Assembly (NCBI RefSeq): GCF_024297065.1
Contig: NZ_CP101114.1
Location: 1,702,501 to 1,766,500, forward strand
Origin: Bartonella harrusi
Lineage (GTDB): Bacteria > Pseudomonadota > Alphaproteobacteria > Rhizobiales > Rhizobiaceae
DNA length: 64,000 nt
Direction: 5' to 3'
The notes below the pieces were generated by a model. That model searched no databases, had not been told where the DNA came from, and saw only the letters and a program-made list of their open reading frames with translations. Position 1 is the first letter of the stretch. The number at the start of each line of letters is the position of its first letter. A program made the translations under genes and the position numbers. Positions 28,506-38,746 of this stretch are shown piece after piece.

Positions 28506-29345
28506 TTAGCGCTCTCCTCCCCCCATTAAGCGGTTAAACGCGGCTTTATTTTTGGGATCACTCACCCAATGACTAAATTCTACCTCCGACATTTTGTCGA
28601 GCATATCCAAAGAAATGGGACCACTTGGGGTCAAACCATTATAAGCAGCAAGTGTGCGTGCAGAATTATGTCTTTCTTGCAAATTTTCACCAAGATTATT
28701 TGCAGCACTTGTATAGCCAATTTTTTGTGCAATAGAGTAGATCACTTCACCAGGATTTTGCTTTTTTTTCGCACAATCTTGTACGATTTGCTTCAATTCA
28801 TTGCCAATCAAAACATCGACAACATTTGGATCGGCCATTTCAGGATAGAGCGAAGCATAAGCAGCCAACTGCTTAGCCCGCGTATCATAAATAAAATCGG
28901 CTGCTTCATCAAAATCATGATATTTCTGTTTAACACCGGCAACAGAGTGCTGATAGAAATTATGCAACTGCTCTGCTTCAGGAACATTGGCAGAAAATTG
29001 TTCAGGAGCAGGGGATTGTTCAGAGAGCAGCGCTCCTTGTTTATAGAGAGCTTTTCCTAACCATTGTATATAGCCCATAAAATCTTCTTTTGGATCTGGT
29101 GGTGTCTCACCGGCAAGTACCTTTTGAACATCTTTTGCCAATGTTTCTTCTTGTGTATCTTCTTGTGTCTTTTCTTGCAATGACCGTTGTTGTTGATATC
29201 CATTTTGATGCATTTGGAAATTTTCTTCCAGAGTTTTTGCCTTTTCTTCTGCTCCAACTTCAGTGTTTTCTTGCTGTCCAACTCCTGAAAACCCGCCCTG
29301 TTGCAATTGCTTTTGTTCTGCTGGTGTTAAATGTTCTTGATCCAT
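28506..29345 (-). CDS. Scaffolding protein-like virion assembly protein
   Basis: 279 residues from ATG 29345, preceded by AAAGG; the longer frame to 29411 is unlikely. The N-terminal ~100 residues are Gln/Glu-rich and disordered. The middle and C-terminus are helical and acidic (HDFDEAADFIYDTRAKQLAAYASLYPEMADP, split by Pro). The position between portal and capsid genes, the composition and the size are those of podovirus scaffolding proteins, which direct procapsid assembly and leave the shell. No sequence motif is decisive. Confidence 0.65.
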   Translation of the reverse strand: MDQEHLTPAEQKQLQQGGFSGVGQQENTEVGAEEKAKTLEENFQMHQNGYQQQRSLQEKTQEDTQEETLAKDVQKVLAGETPPDPKEDFMGYIQWLGKALYKQGALLSEQSPAPEQFSANVPEAEQLHNFYQHSVAGVKQKYHDFDEAADFIYDTRAKQLAAYASLYPEMADPNVVDVLIGNELKQIVQDCAKKKQNPGEVIYSIAQKIGYTSAANNLGENLQERHNSARTLAAYNGLTPSGPISLDMLDKMSEVEFSHWVSDPKNKAAFNRLMGGGER

Positions 29346-29418
29346 ATTTTTAGCCTTTTCTTTTTCAAACAATAAAATGCTCTCTTTTCGAAGAGCGCCA
29401 TTTTTCTTCACACATGTA

Positions 29419-30550
29419 CTCTTTACGAAACAAATCGCACCAACGGTTCCAGTCCCTCATACCCCCAGCAGCTCCAGCATGGGCCCGTCCTCGCACAAGA
29501 GCGCTTTGCTCCTCTAGGTTTTGCATGTGCAATTTGGAGGCTCTCTTTTCAAAGACAGCCCTTTACTCTTGCCCATGTGCTCTTTGCAAAAGAGTCCGCA
29601 CCAACGCCTCCATTCCCTCATGCCCCCAGCAGCTCCAGCATGAACCCCTCGCTTGCACAAGAGCGCTTTGCTTCTCTAGGTTTTGCATGTGCAATTTGGA
29701 GGCTCTCTTTTCAAAGACAGCCCTTTACTCTTGCCCATGTGCTCTTTGCAAAAGAGTCCGCACCAACGGTTCCATTCCCTCATGCCCCCAGCAGCTCCAG
29801 CATGAACCCCTCGCTTGTACAAGAGCGCTTTGCTTCTCTAGGTTTTGTATGTGCAATTTGGAGGCTCTCTTTTCAAAGACAGCCCTTTACTCTTGCCCAT
29901 GTGCTCTTTGCAAAAGAGTCCGCACCAACGGTTCCATTCCCTCATACCCCCAGCAGCTCCAGCATGGGCCCGTCCTCGCACAAGAGCGCTTTGCTCCTCT
30001 AGGTTTTGCATGTGCAATTTGGAGGCTCTCTTTTCAAAGACAGCCCTTTACTCTTGCCCATGTGCTCTTTGCAAAAGAGTCCGCACCAACGCCTCCATTC
30101 CCTCATGCCCCCAGCAGCTCCAGCATGAACCCCTCGCTTGCACAAGAGCGCTTTGCTCCTCTAGGTTTTGCATGTGCAATTTGGAGGCTCTCTTTTCAAA
30201 GACAGCCCTTTACTCTTGCCCATGCGCTCTTTGCAAAAGAGTCCGCACCAACGCCTCCATTCCCTCATGCCCCCAGCAGCTCCAGCATGAACCCCTCGTT
30301 TGCACAAGAGCGCTTTGCTTCTCTAGGTTTTGTATGTGCAATTTGGAGGCTCTCTTTTCAAAGACAGCCCTTTACTCTTGCCCATGCGCTCTTTGCAAAA
30401 GAGTCAGCACCAACGCCTCCATTCCCTCATGCCCCCAGCAGCTCCAGCATGAACCCCTCGTTTGCACAAGAGCGCTTTGCTTCTCTAGGTTTTGTATGTG
30501 CAATTTGGAGGCTCTCTTTTCAAAGACAGCCCTTTACTCTTGCCCATGTG
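29419..30550. repeat. 162-bp tandem repeat, seven copies, derived from the portal gene 3' end
   Basis: The landmark CTCTTTGCAAAAGAG (or its first variant) occurs at 29419, 29580, 29742, 29904, 30065, 30227, 30389 and 30551. Spacings are 162 bp, or 161 where a GGGCCCGTCCTCGC variant loses a base. The copy at 30551 is the coding 3' end of the portal gene, whose stop codon lies at 30534-30536. The long plus-strand ORFs across this array are repeat artefacts. Confidence 0.95.
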
Positions 30551-32381
30551 CTCTTTGCAAAAGAGCCTGTACCATACTTTCGACATCAACATTTGCAGGC
30601 ATTCCAGCTCCAGCATCGGCGCCCTCTAGTGAAGCCGCATTTTGTTCCTCTTGACTTTGCGTTTGCGTCTTGATGGCGATTTTATGGATCAACGATGCTG
30701 GCAAAGGTGAATAGCGTAACAGATCGAGCATAATCTCTGGTGTTGCGAAATTTTGCATCAAAGGAAGCAATTGCATAATAATTGCGAATGTCCGCTCTTT
30801 TTCATTAAGACTTGTCGGTGCATCATCAACGACAATATCATATTCCAAACTTGTGATCATTTCTCGTGTTAGCGGCACATATTGAGCGTTTTCCTCACCA
30901 GCAATACGCACCAACCGCCCATCAGAGAGATAATTTTGAATAAGATAGAGGATAATTTTTCCCTGTCGTTGGCGATAACGCCGTAAACCATCAAAGAAAG
31001 AAGCCAACAAATTGAGTGACGATTGCCTACGTTGTTCTTCAAGAATTCCTGGTTGGTTGACCGCCCTTGTTCCAATAAATTCAGAAGACAATCCAGTCAC
31101 TTGTTCGAGTGCACTCTTTGCTTCATTAAACAGCTGGAAGAATCCTTGTGGGAATTGTGCCACCGGTTTAGGCTGGATTCTTCCCCCCGAGACCGCACCA
31201 CTTTTCAACCACGTAATACTATCGGCACGCGCCCAGCTTTCCACGGCCTGACGATCATCATCGAAAGCATCGCGTTCAGCCATAATTCCGCCTTTTGACT
31301 GACTATTAAGCAAATGCATCACTTGACTAAAATATTTATTTGCCCAGCGTTGTGGATCTTTTGTAGGTTTTACAATCCCATAAAATTGCCGGCTTAACTT
31401 ATCGAACGTTCCGGTAATACATTCCCACCCCAATTGATGAGGTGGCACCAAAGGCTTATCGGGTGCTTCGAGCAATTTTCGCCCCAAAAAGGCACGTTTT
31501 ACAACTTTTCTCGTCAATCGTGTTGCTTGAATGCCAGGAAAATCTTTGCTTAGTTTTTGGAACTCTTGTTCTGTATAATCGGTAAATTTTCCACTTAATG
31601 GATCAAGGACTTTATAAACGACCTCGCGTTCAAACCAGCGGCATTCAGCCAATGTGACCATTTTAGGCTGTTGATAACTGCTCTCCTCCTCGCTCTCTCC
31701 ACAATAGCTTTGCGTATTGCCATTGGCATTTTGATGGAAAAATGTATGATTTTTCACCCAATCGGCATTCAGATCACTCCAATGGACATGAGGGAACATT
31801 TCCCTCGCGACATCCAAAGGCTTTTCATCAATATACCACAAGTGCTGTGCATCAATGAGATTTGGCTTCACCGCACTTGCATCCCAGACCATTTTCATGG
31901 GATCTAATCTTGCAATGACGGGTTTTCCTTGCGGCTCTTCTTCATAATCAAGGCGCGTATCTGTCCAACCCATTCCGCAAATGATAGCATCTTGAAAGGC
32001 ATCAGAATCCTCATACTCTCCCCCAGCCTCATCACGAAACCATTCGGCTGCCCCGGTGAGGATCTGGTTGGCAAAAGCAGCACCTTCTTGCCGTGGAATA
32101 AATTGCACTTGTCGTTTGTTATTGCGCTCTGTACCAATCACCGCATTAATCAAAGGTGCAATCCGGTTAAAGGTCATGACGGGTCTGTTTTGTTCACGCA
32201 ACACGGCAAGATCTTGTTCATTCCATTGGCGACCATTATAAAAATCATAGTCTTCTTGGGCATTTTTTCGCCATTTTTCCACATGGGCAATATCATCATG
32301 ATACCAGCCCACGAGTTTTTTAAAGAGCGCCTGATTTTCAAGGCTCTCCAAGGGATCAAAAGAATTGGTAGAAATATTCAT
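30534..32381 (-). CDS. Portal protein, P22-like
   Basis: 615 residues, normal for short-tailed phage portals. Typical features are WYHDDIAHVEKWRKNAQEDY and DFYNGRQWNEQDLAVL at the N-terminus, RPVMTFNRIAPLINAVIGTE, a central WTDTRLDYEEEPQGKPVI, and the wing/stem region with TGLSSEFIGTRAVNQPGILE and RQSSLNLLASFFDGLRRYR. The dodecameric portal sits at one capsid vertex, docks the terminase and passes DNA. Its ATG follows the terL stop without a gap. The last ~27 codons and the 3' flank are tandemly repeated seven times downstream. Confidence 0.88.
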   Translation of the reverse strand: MNISTNSFDPLESLENQALFKKLVGWYHDDIAHVEKWRKNAQEDYDFYNGRQWNEQDLAVLREQNRPVMTFNRIAPLINAVIGTERNNKRQVQFIPRQEGAAFANQILTGAAEWFRDEAGGEYEDSDAFQDAIICGMGWTDTRLDYEEEPQGKPVIARLDPMKMVWDASAVKPNLIDAQHLWYIDEKPLDVAREMFPHVHWSDLNADWVKNHTFFHQNANGNTQSYCGESEEESSYQQPKMVTLAECRWFEREVVYKVLDPLSGKFTDYTEQEFQKLSKDFPGIQATRLTRKVVKRAFLGRKLLEAPDKPLVPPHQLGWECITGTFDKLSRQFYGIVKPTKDPQRWANKYFSQVMHLLNSQSKGGIMAERDAFDDDRQAVESWARADSITWLKSGAVSGGRIQPKPVAQFPQGFFQLFNEAKSALEQVTGLSSEFIGTRAVNQPGILEEQRRQSSLNLLASFFDGLRRYRQRQGKIILYLIQNYLSDGRLVRIAGEENAQYVPLTREMITSLEYDIVVDDAPTSLNEKERTFAIIMQLLPLMQNFATPEIMLDLLRYSPLPASLIHKIAIKTQTQSQEEQNAASLEGADAGAGMPANVDVESMVQALLQRAHGQE

Positions 32382-33707
32382 TTAAAAAGCCATCCATGAA
32401 GTTTGAGAATGGTGAAACGAGCGATAAACACTTTTTTTTGGTCTGCTCTGTGGTTGTTCATAAGCCACACACATGAGTCCGAAGCTATCGGCCCCATGGC
32501 TTGCCCAATCATGTTCAGCACCCAATCCGATATTGCGTTGTTCATCACGCCTTTCGTGATACCAAGCGAGCGCTTTTCGCCCCGCGTGCGTTGTTTCGCG
32601 ATTAAACCATATGGCGGGAAACAATCGCCTTACGGCTTCGATACGCATTTTGACAGCCCCTACCCCTTGATTAGGAATCACTTTGGTTTGAAACCCAGCC
32701 TGTTGGAGGGCACTTTCAAAACTCACATTATAAACCCGATCTTTGGTAGCGCCATCATGGGGCAAAACCATCAGAGCCTTATCATATCCCCTTTGAAACA
32801 CCCATCCCACATGCTCTGAGAGGGGTTGTCCCTGCGCTTCATAATAATCAAGGACACGGATTTCCCGCCCAACAAATTGCGCCACCCATAGTGCGGTAGC
32901 ATCTGCCTTTGCCCCTGTTCCGCCAATATCCCAAAAGATTTTGACCTGCATGAGTGGATCACGTGGAACAGTAGTAATCCGCCCCTCCTGTTCGGCTTCC
33001 AGCAGTGCTTTTTGATAATAAGCCCCTTGCACAGCTTGCATATATCCGCCTTCCCAAATATGATGATACTGCTCAGGTCGTTGTGCTAAATCGGCTTTTC
33101 GGTCTCGGTTTAATTTTTCAGGAAATTGAGGATTATCCCGCCAATTAATTTCAGCACCTTTGATATTGGGATCATCAACATTTCGGAAACGTTTTTCCAC
33201 GGGGGCGTTTTCTCGGCACGGGTTCCATGTCACCCATAATTCGGCATTCCAATCTTTTCCTTCTTCGCGCAAAGTTGGAATGAGGGTTTGCCAAGCGGTT
33301 TCCGTCACTGGTTCCGCCTCATCCACCCAACAAAGGAACACCCGCCCCATTGATTTAATACTTGCAATATTACGATCAAGACCAGCAAAGACATAAACGA
33401 TACGTCCATCTTTTGACTTAATATATTTATCGCCAATTTCATAATACTCTTGCAAAAAAGGATAGGTTTCTATAGCCCGTTTAATTTCTTCCAATGAGCT
33501 TTCATTGAGTGAATTTTGAAATTGCCGCGCACAAAGAATAATCCCGCGTTCTCCAGCCTTCCCATGCCGATATCCAACCACAGCAGACATGAGAGCAAAG
33601 GAACGTGTTTTTCCAGACCCGCGTCCTCCCCAAGCAGCCCGCACATCAGCTTTTCCAGTAAAAACAGGAAGCAACTTTGGAATAAGAGCAATTTGCGCCG
33701 TTGTCAT
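32382..33707 (-). CDS. Terminase large subunit
   Basis: 441 residues. The ATPase domain has Walker A GGRGSGKT (27-34) and Walker B FLCWVDEAEP (124-133; D129/E130). The RNase H-like nuclease domain begins with VKIFWDIGGTGAKADATALW and has acidic residues at the expected place (WDIGG). GAGGTTTC precedes ATG 33707. It cuts and pumps DNA into procapsids. In a gene transfer agent the same enzyme would package host DNA by headful. The gene lies between terS (with its repeat array) and portal. Confidence 0.92.
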   Translation of the reverse strand: MTTAQIALIPKLLPVFTGKADVRAAWGGRGSGKTRSFALMSAVVGYRHGKAGERGIILCARQFQNSLNESSLEEIKRAIETYPFLQEYYEIGDKYIKSKDGRIVYVFAGLDRNIASIKSMGRVFLCWVDEAEPVTETAWQTLIPTLREEGKDWNAELWVTWNPCRENAPVEKRFRNVDDPNIKGAEINWRDNPQFPEKLNRDRKADLAQRPEQYHHIWEGGYMQAVQGAYYQKALLEAEQEGRITTVPRDPLMQVKIFWDIGGTGAKADATALWVAQFVGREIRVLDYYEAQGQPLSEHVGWVFQRGYDKALMVLPHDGATKDRVYNVSFESALQQAGFQTKVIPNQGVGAVKMRIEAVRRLFPAIWFNRETTHAGRKALAWYHERRDEQRNIGLGAEHDWASHGADSFGLMCVAYEQPQSRPKKSVYRSFHHSQTSWMAF

Positions 33708-33749
33708 GAAACCTCAAACACTACAAATCTCAGATACTAGCAATCTCAA

Positions 33750-34942
33750 ACATACACCTCGCACGGGCATCCTCAAACATCACGCGCCATCACCCCACAG
33801 CGCTCTTCAAACACCCCAATTCCTCACCACGGCACGCCCTCACACCCAAGCAACTGCCTCATGAATCTTCGTCCAGCACCCCATCTTTTGTAATCATATC
33901 TTTTTTTACCGCATCTTTTGTAACCATTGGCACAATCTCAACACGCGAAATGGCTTATTACCCCCAGCCTCTCCAGCAGCGAGCATACAGCAATCATTGC
34001 CAACACCACCACGAAGCCTCTCATCAGCACAAACTTCCACATGGGCATCCTCAAACATCACGCGCCATCACCCTACAGGGCTCTTCAAACACCCCAATTC
34101 CTCATCACGGCACACCCTCACACACAAGCAACCGCCTCATGAATCTTCGTCCAGCACCCCATCTTTTGCACTCACCGGCACAATCTCAACACGCAAAACG
34201 GCTTATTACCCCCATCCTCTCTAGTAGCGAGCATACAGCCATCATTGCCAACACCACCACGAAGCCTCTCATCAGCACAAACTTTCACACGGGCGCTCTC
34301 AAACATCACGCGCCATCACCCCACAGCGCTCTTCAAACACCCCAATTCCTCACCACGGCACGCCCTCACACCCAAGCAACTGCCTCATGAATCTTCGTCC
34401 AGCACCCCATCTTTCGCAATCATATCTTTTGTAACCGCATCTTTTGTAACCATTGGCACAATCTCAACACGCAAAACGGCTTATTACCCCCATCCTCTCC
34501 AGCAGCGAGCAGCATACAGCCATCATTGCCAACACCACCACGAAGCCTCTCATCAGCACAAACTTCCACATGGGCATCCTCAAACATCACGCGCCATCAC
34601 CCCACAGCGCTCTCCAAAAATCTCAATTCCTCACCACGGCCCCCTCACACCCAGGCAATCGCCTCATGAATCTTCGTCCAGCACCCCATCTTTCGCAATC
34701 ATATCTTTTGTAACCGCATCTTTTGTAACCATTGGCACAATCTCAACACGCAAAACGGCTTATTACCCCCATCCTCTCCAGCAGCGAGCAGCATACAGCC
34801 ATCATTGCCAACACCACCACGAAGCCTCTCATCAGCACAAACTTCCACATGAGCATCCTCAAACATCACGCGCCATCACCCCACAGCGCTCTTCAAACAC
34901 CCCAATTCCTCACCACGGCCCCCTCACACCTAGGCAACCACC
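33750..34942. repeat. Tandem repeat (248-279 bp units) of the terS 3' end, four copies
   Basis: The landmark CTCATGAATCTTCGTC, containing the terS stop codon, occurs at 33858, 34136, 34384, 34663 and 34942; the last one is the real gene end. Spacings are 278, 248, 279 and 279. Units contain decayed codons for the IVPxVxKDxVxKDxxLDEDS C-terminus and a common 3' flank. All plus-strand ORFs here are artefacts. Confidence 0.93.
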
Positions 34943-35287
34943 TCATGAATCTTCGTCCAGCACCCCATCTTTCGCAATCATATCTTTTGTAACCGCATCT
35001 TTTGCAACCACCGGCACAATTTCAACACGCGAAATGGCTTTAACCTCACCCCCAGCCTCTCCAGTAACTTGCAAAGGCAAAACCTTTGCAAGAAGCGAAA
35101 AAAAAGGCACAGGGTTATTGAGGGCATGATATTGGAGATAAGAGACCAGACCATCCTCACCATAGTGATATCCGGCTTGTTCAGCAGCTGTAAGAAGGGC
35201 TTCATTAAAGCGCTTTGTTGTTTTATTCAAAGCGGCTTTTTTCCGCCCCCTTCGGCGTAAAGGAAGAGAATGTTCATTTGCCATCAT
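34943..35287 (-). CDS. Terminase small subunit-like protein
   Basis: 114 residues. A basic N-terminus (LPLRRRGRKKAALNKTT) leads to RFNEALLTAAEQAG and GLVSYLQYHALNNPVPFFSL, then LLAKVLPLQV. This pattern (AAE..G...GLV.YL......P..F..LL.KVLP) marks small proteins encoded just before TerL in alphaproteobacterial phages, taken as TerS. AAGGAACATC precedes ATG 35287. The C-terminus VVAKDAVTKDMIAKDGVLDE is itself made of short KD repeats and is the seed of the array downstream. A second, frameshifted copy is at 37618-37949. Confidence 0.75.
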   Translation of the reverse strand: MMANEHSLPLRRRGRKKAALNKTTKRFNEALLTAAEQAGYHYGEDGLVSYLQYHALNNPVPFFSLLAKVLPLQVTGEAGGEVKAISRVEIVPVVAKDAVTKDMIAKDGVLDEDS

Positions 35288-35762
35288 GATGTTCCTTCAA
35301 ATAAAGAAAAGCGCATCCTACGACATAAAAAAGAGTGTAAAAATCAACCCCAGAATTTCAAAAATAATCAAAAACCTTTTGTGAAAAGAGCAAATGATTA
35401 AAAGGTCAAAACCATTGAAAGAGCGTAGGCACTTTGAGGATCCACTTTGCTCATCCTTTGGCCTGGTAATTGAGTGCAAGTCTTTATGCCTTATTTATTA
35501 CAGGCTTCTCGCTCTTCTTACGATCATTCTCTTTATTCTTTAAAGAAAGAGCTCTATTTTCCTTTTCATCCTCAACAAAGGATGCATAAAAAGTAAAAAA
35601 AGCACGAGAAGAACGCTCTTTAAAAAGAAAAGACATCTGCGAGAAAACAAAAAGAGATTTCTCTCATAAAAAACGCAAAAAACTTACCCTCATCCCCCCT
35701 CTTTGCTTAAATATACAGCAAAGTCACCAAACCAAAGGATGAACAAAATAGATCATCAGACA
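35288..35762. other. Intergenic upstream of terS
   Basis: Likely holds the promoter of the virion operon, since terS is its first gene, but no consensus promoter is obvious. No gene seen. Confidence 0.4.
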
Positions 35763-35812
35763 AAGACTTTTTAAGGGGACTTTTTAAGGGACTTTTTAAG
35801 GGACTTTTTAAA
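35763..35812. repeat. Short repeat, four units of about 11-12 bp
   Basis: GACTTTTTAAGG recurs four times with small length differences. It is noncoding. Confidence 0.8.
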
Positions 35813-35845
35813 AGATCTCCCCTTTTGAGAAAAAGACCTCCCTTA

Positions 35846-36010
35846 CAAACCCTCGAGCAGCAAACCCTCAAGCAGCAAACCCTCAAGCAGCAAACCCTCA
35901 AGCAGCAAACCCTCAAGCAGCAAACCCTCAAGCAGCAAACCCTCAAGCAGCAAACCCTCAAGCAGCAAACCCTCAAGCAGCAAACCCTCAAGCAGCAAAC
36001 CCTCAAGCAG
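35846..36010. repeat. 15-bp tandem array, 11 copies
   Basis: Unit CAAACCCTCAAGCAG in exact register; only the first unit differs (CTCGAG for CTCAAG). It gives Leu-Lys-Gln-Gln-Thr or Val-Cys-Cys-Leu-Arg artefact ORFs. No gene context. Confidence 0.97.
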
Positions 36011-36719
36011 CAAATTTTTGAACCTTACAAAAATGCATTGATGCTTCTATCGAGTTTACGCATACAATCGCTGCTCAAGCAATAAAATTCGCTAGATTAT
36101 CAAATGAGGTTTTGAAACGAACCATTCCCTGCCGCTGTCATTTTTCTCTTAGAGAGCACATAATTTACCATTCTGAGCAAGTCATTATTATGGCAGGCAC
36201 AAGATTTGCAAACACGAGATCTGAGAATTTATAGACACTAGAAAAAAGGCTCTCGGTAAAAGACAAAAAACGCTTCTCTTTACGAGGTTTTTTTTACATT
36301 TTACAAGTTTACGTTTTTTATATTTTACAAATTTACACTTCACACATATTTTTTTACAAGAGAGTTTTTAATCCTTACAAGAGCACTTTTAAAAGGTTTT
36401 CTCAAGTAAAAGGTTTTCTCAAGTGCATCCGTAAATTCCGTCCCTTAGGTTCTATCTCTCAGGGATTAGCATATTCTCTTTAAGTGTGGCACTTTCGAAA
36501 GAGCATTTTAAAGGGATTTTTTCTTATGTAATAAGGCGTCTTCTTTGGTTACCCACCGCCCTCTTACTTTTATTCTCCCCTCTTATATCTTTCCCTCTTA
36601 TTTCATCCTCTTTGTTAAAAACGCACAATTCGGATTGTATCATTATGATACCTCTTGAGATTTACCTTGTCAAGTTTTTTATGTTTCCACCATCATTTTT
36701 TGTTTTTTATAGGCACTTT
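36011..36719. other. Intergenic, with a palindromic element
   Basis: No gene recognised. At 36637-36651 GTATCATTATGATAC is a near-perfect palindrome within a ~65-bp stretch (ACGCACAATT and on) that recurs at 39951-40012. Confidence 0.45.
36621..36685 (+). promoter_or_regulatory. Repeated palindromic element, copy 1
   Basis: ACGCACAATT, then the palindrome GTATCATTATGATAC, then AGATTTACCTTGTCAAG. The same order occurs at 39951-40012. It resembles a phage repressor operator beside a promoter; function unknown. Confidence 0.4.
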
Positions 36720-36859
36720 CGAAACACTCCTAATTCACCACGTCCTCAAGCACCACACGTCATCATCACGGTGCTCCCCCCTAATCATCCCAATTCTCTA
36801 CCATGATGGGCTCTTACACAAGGAACCACCTCATCAGCATATCTTCAAACACCACATCT

Positions 36860-37617
36860 TTTGCAATCATATCTTTTACAACCACCAACATAATCCTAAC
36901 ATGCGAAAGAGCGCATTACCTCCAACCTCTCCAGCAGCGAGCAGCATACAGCCATCATTGCCAACACCACCACGAAGCCTCTCATCAGCACAAACTTCCA
37001 CATGAGCATCCTCAAACATCACGCGCCATCACCCCACAGCGCTCTTCAAACACCCCAATTCCTCACCACGGCCCCCTCACACCTAGGCAACCGCCTCATG
37101 AATCTTCGTCCAGCACCCCATCTTTTGCACTCACCGGCACAATCTCAACACGCAAAACGGCTTATTACCCCCATCCTCTCCAGCAGCGAGCAGCATACAG
37201 CCATCATTGCCAACACCATCACGAAGCCTCTCATCAGCACAAACTTCCACACGGGCGCTCTCAAACATCACGCGCCATCACCCTACAGCGCTCTTCAAAC
37301 ACCCCAATTCCTCACCACGGCACACCCTCACACACAAGCAACCGCCTCATGAATCTTCGTCCAGCACCCCATCTTTTGTAATCATATCTTTTTTAACCGC
37401 ATCTTTTGTAACCATTGGCACAATCTCAACACGCAAAACGGCTTATTACCCCCATCCTCTCCAGCAGCGAGCAGCATACAGCCATCATTGCCAACACCAC
37501 CACGAAGCCTCTCATCAGCACGAACCTTCACTACCATATCCTCAAGCACCCACGTCACCATCACAGCGCTCTCCAAATACCTCACCACCACAGCACATCC
37601 TCATACAAACAGCCGTT
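36860..37617. repeat. Second terS-derived tandem array
   Basis: The landmark with the terS stop recurs at 37095, 37346 and 37618 (spacings 251 and 272), with the same 3' flank as the 33.75-34.94 kb array. It sits downstream of the terS pseudogene, so gene and array were duplicated together or arose in parallel. Confidence 0.88.
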
Positions 37618-37949
37618 TCATGAATCTTCGTCAAGCGCCGCATCTTTTGCAACCGCATTTTTTGTAACCATGGGCACAATTTCAACACGCGAAATGGCTT
37701 TAACCTCACCCCCAGCCTCTCCGGTCACTTGCAGAGGTAAAACCTTCGCAAGAAGCGAAAAAAAGGCACAAGATTATTGAGAGCATGATATTGCAGATAA
37801 GAAACCAGCCCATCCTCAGCATAGTGATATCCGGCTTGCTCAGCAGCTGTAAGAAGAGCCTCATTAAACCGCCTTGTTGTTTTATTCAAAGCCCCTTTTT
37901 TCCGCCCTCTTCGACGTAAGGGAAGACAATGTTCATCTACCATCATCAT
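37618..37949 (-). pseudogene. Frameshifted second copy of terS
   Basis: Starts MMMVDEHCLPLRRRGRKKGALN and follows the intact terS through GLVSYLQYHALNN. A run of eight A in the intact gene (near 35099) is seven A here (near 37757), shifting the frame after VPFF. Beyond the shift the old frame still reads the terS C-terminus to the stop at 37618. AAGGAATATG precedes the start, so a truncated product could be made. Confidence 0.85.
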
Positions 37950-38494
37950 ATTCCTTCTAATTAAAGAGAAACCCAAGCCTCAGGCACAAAAAATGCCATG
38001 AAAATCAGTAAGGAAATTTCGAGAGCAACCAGCCATTTAAAAAATGGGGGACATAGCCTAAAAGATAAAAAACACGCACAAAGCACAAATTCTCCGCATT
38101 ATTTTACAGATCAACGTTTTTACGTTTTTACGCTTTTACATCATTACAGAATAAAGCCAAACGAAACCTCCATACCACCACCCCGTGCTGCTCTATCAAC
38201 ACTGGTCTGTCAATCATCTGATTGCTCGTCTATCAGATTTCCCTGCTGATTATTTCATACGGCTATCCCACACTTCAACGAATAGTGTTTCATCAAACAC
38301 GCTAGGTAAGCTCTGATCTACAATTCGACTTCAAAAAGCAAACATTTCTCTGCGGAATAAAGCTTCCACCCCGCACCGATTTTAAACGATAATCCAACCT
38401 GTTAGCCAGTAAATTCCCCTACTAACATCAGATTACCGCCTCTCAAACAACCCTATTTTACGGCATAACAGAGTAAGAAATATTGTAATTTTTC
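37950..38494. other. Intergenic before the first Brt/trp unit
   Basis: No gene recognised; a frame at 37998-38249 has poor coding character. The last bases before the first Brt promoter (ATAACAGAGTAAGAAATATTG) match the 3' ends of trp genes, suggesting that an upstream unit was lost here. Confidence 0.4.
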
Positions 38495-38523
38495 TTGCCA
38501 ATCTCCTGAAACTACTCTATTGA
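38495..38523 (+). promoter_or_regulatory. Sigma-70-like promoter of Brt unit A
   Basis: TTGCCA (38495-38500), 17-bp spacer, TATTGA (38518-38523). The same promoter layout occurs upstream of other units, for example TTGCCA-N17-TACATT at 39124-39152. Confidence 0.6.
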
Positions 38524-38536
38524 TGGGCTTGTGTTT

Positions 38537-38746
38537 TTGATCGTCCACGCAACGGTCAAATAGGGATTTGAAAGCCCGAACGCTCAGTACATAAATTTAT
38601 CCCGCTTTGCGGGTATCCCGGAATTCCGGGAGCTTTTGCTATGTCCAGGTGCCATGAGCACTAAAAGCAAAAGGCTGACTGAGCTCAGTGCTTTCAAACT
38701 CCCGGAATACCAATGCGAGGGCGCTCGCAACCGGAGGGGGCTTTAA
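38537..38746 (+). ncRNA. Brt-family leader RNA, unit A
   Basis: Begins with the inverted repeat TTGATCGT-N7-ACGGTCAA (38537-38559). Then follow hairpin CCCGC-TTT-GCGGG, hairpin CCCGG-AATT-CCGGG, a nested CTTTTGCT/AGCAAAAG stem and a GCGAG-GGC-GCTCGC-type hairpin just before the GGAGGGGG ribosome-binding site. The segment TTCCGGGAG can instead pair with CTCCCGGAA downstream. It precedes a trp (XRE) gene, as described for Brt RNAs of B. henselae. Exact RNA ends are not known from sequence. Confidence 0.75.

Noticed and set aside
29414..30673. 419-residue plus-strand ORF opposite portal and scaffold genes
   Set aside because: It follows the 162-bp repeats and overlaps the portal gene end antisense; the frame changes where a unit loses one base.
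33927..35129. Several His/Ser/Pro-rich plus-strand ORFs, one of 294 residues
   Set aside because: They are antisense to terS and its repeat array; composition comes from the repeat, and there are no starts with ribosome-binding sites.
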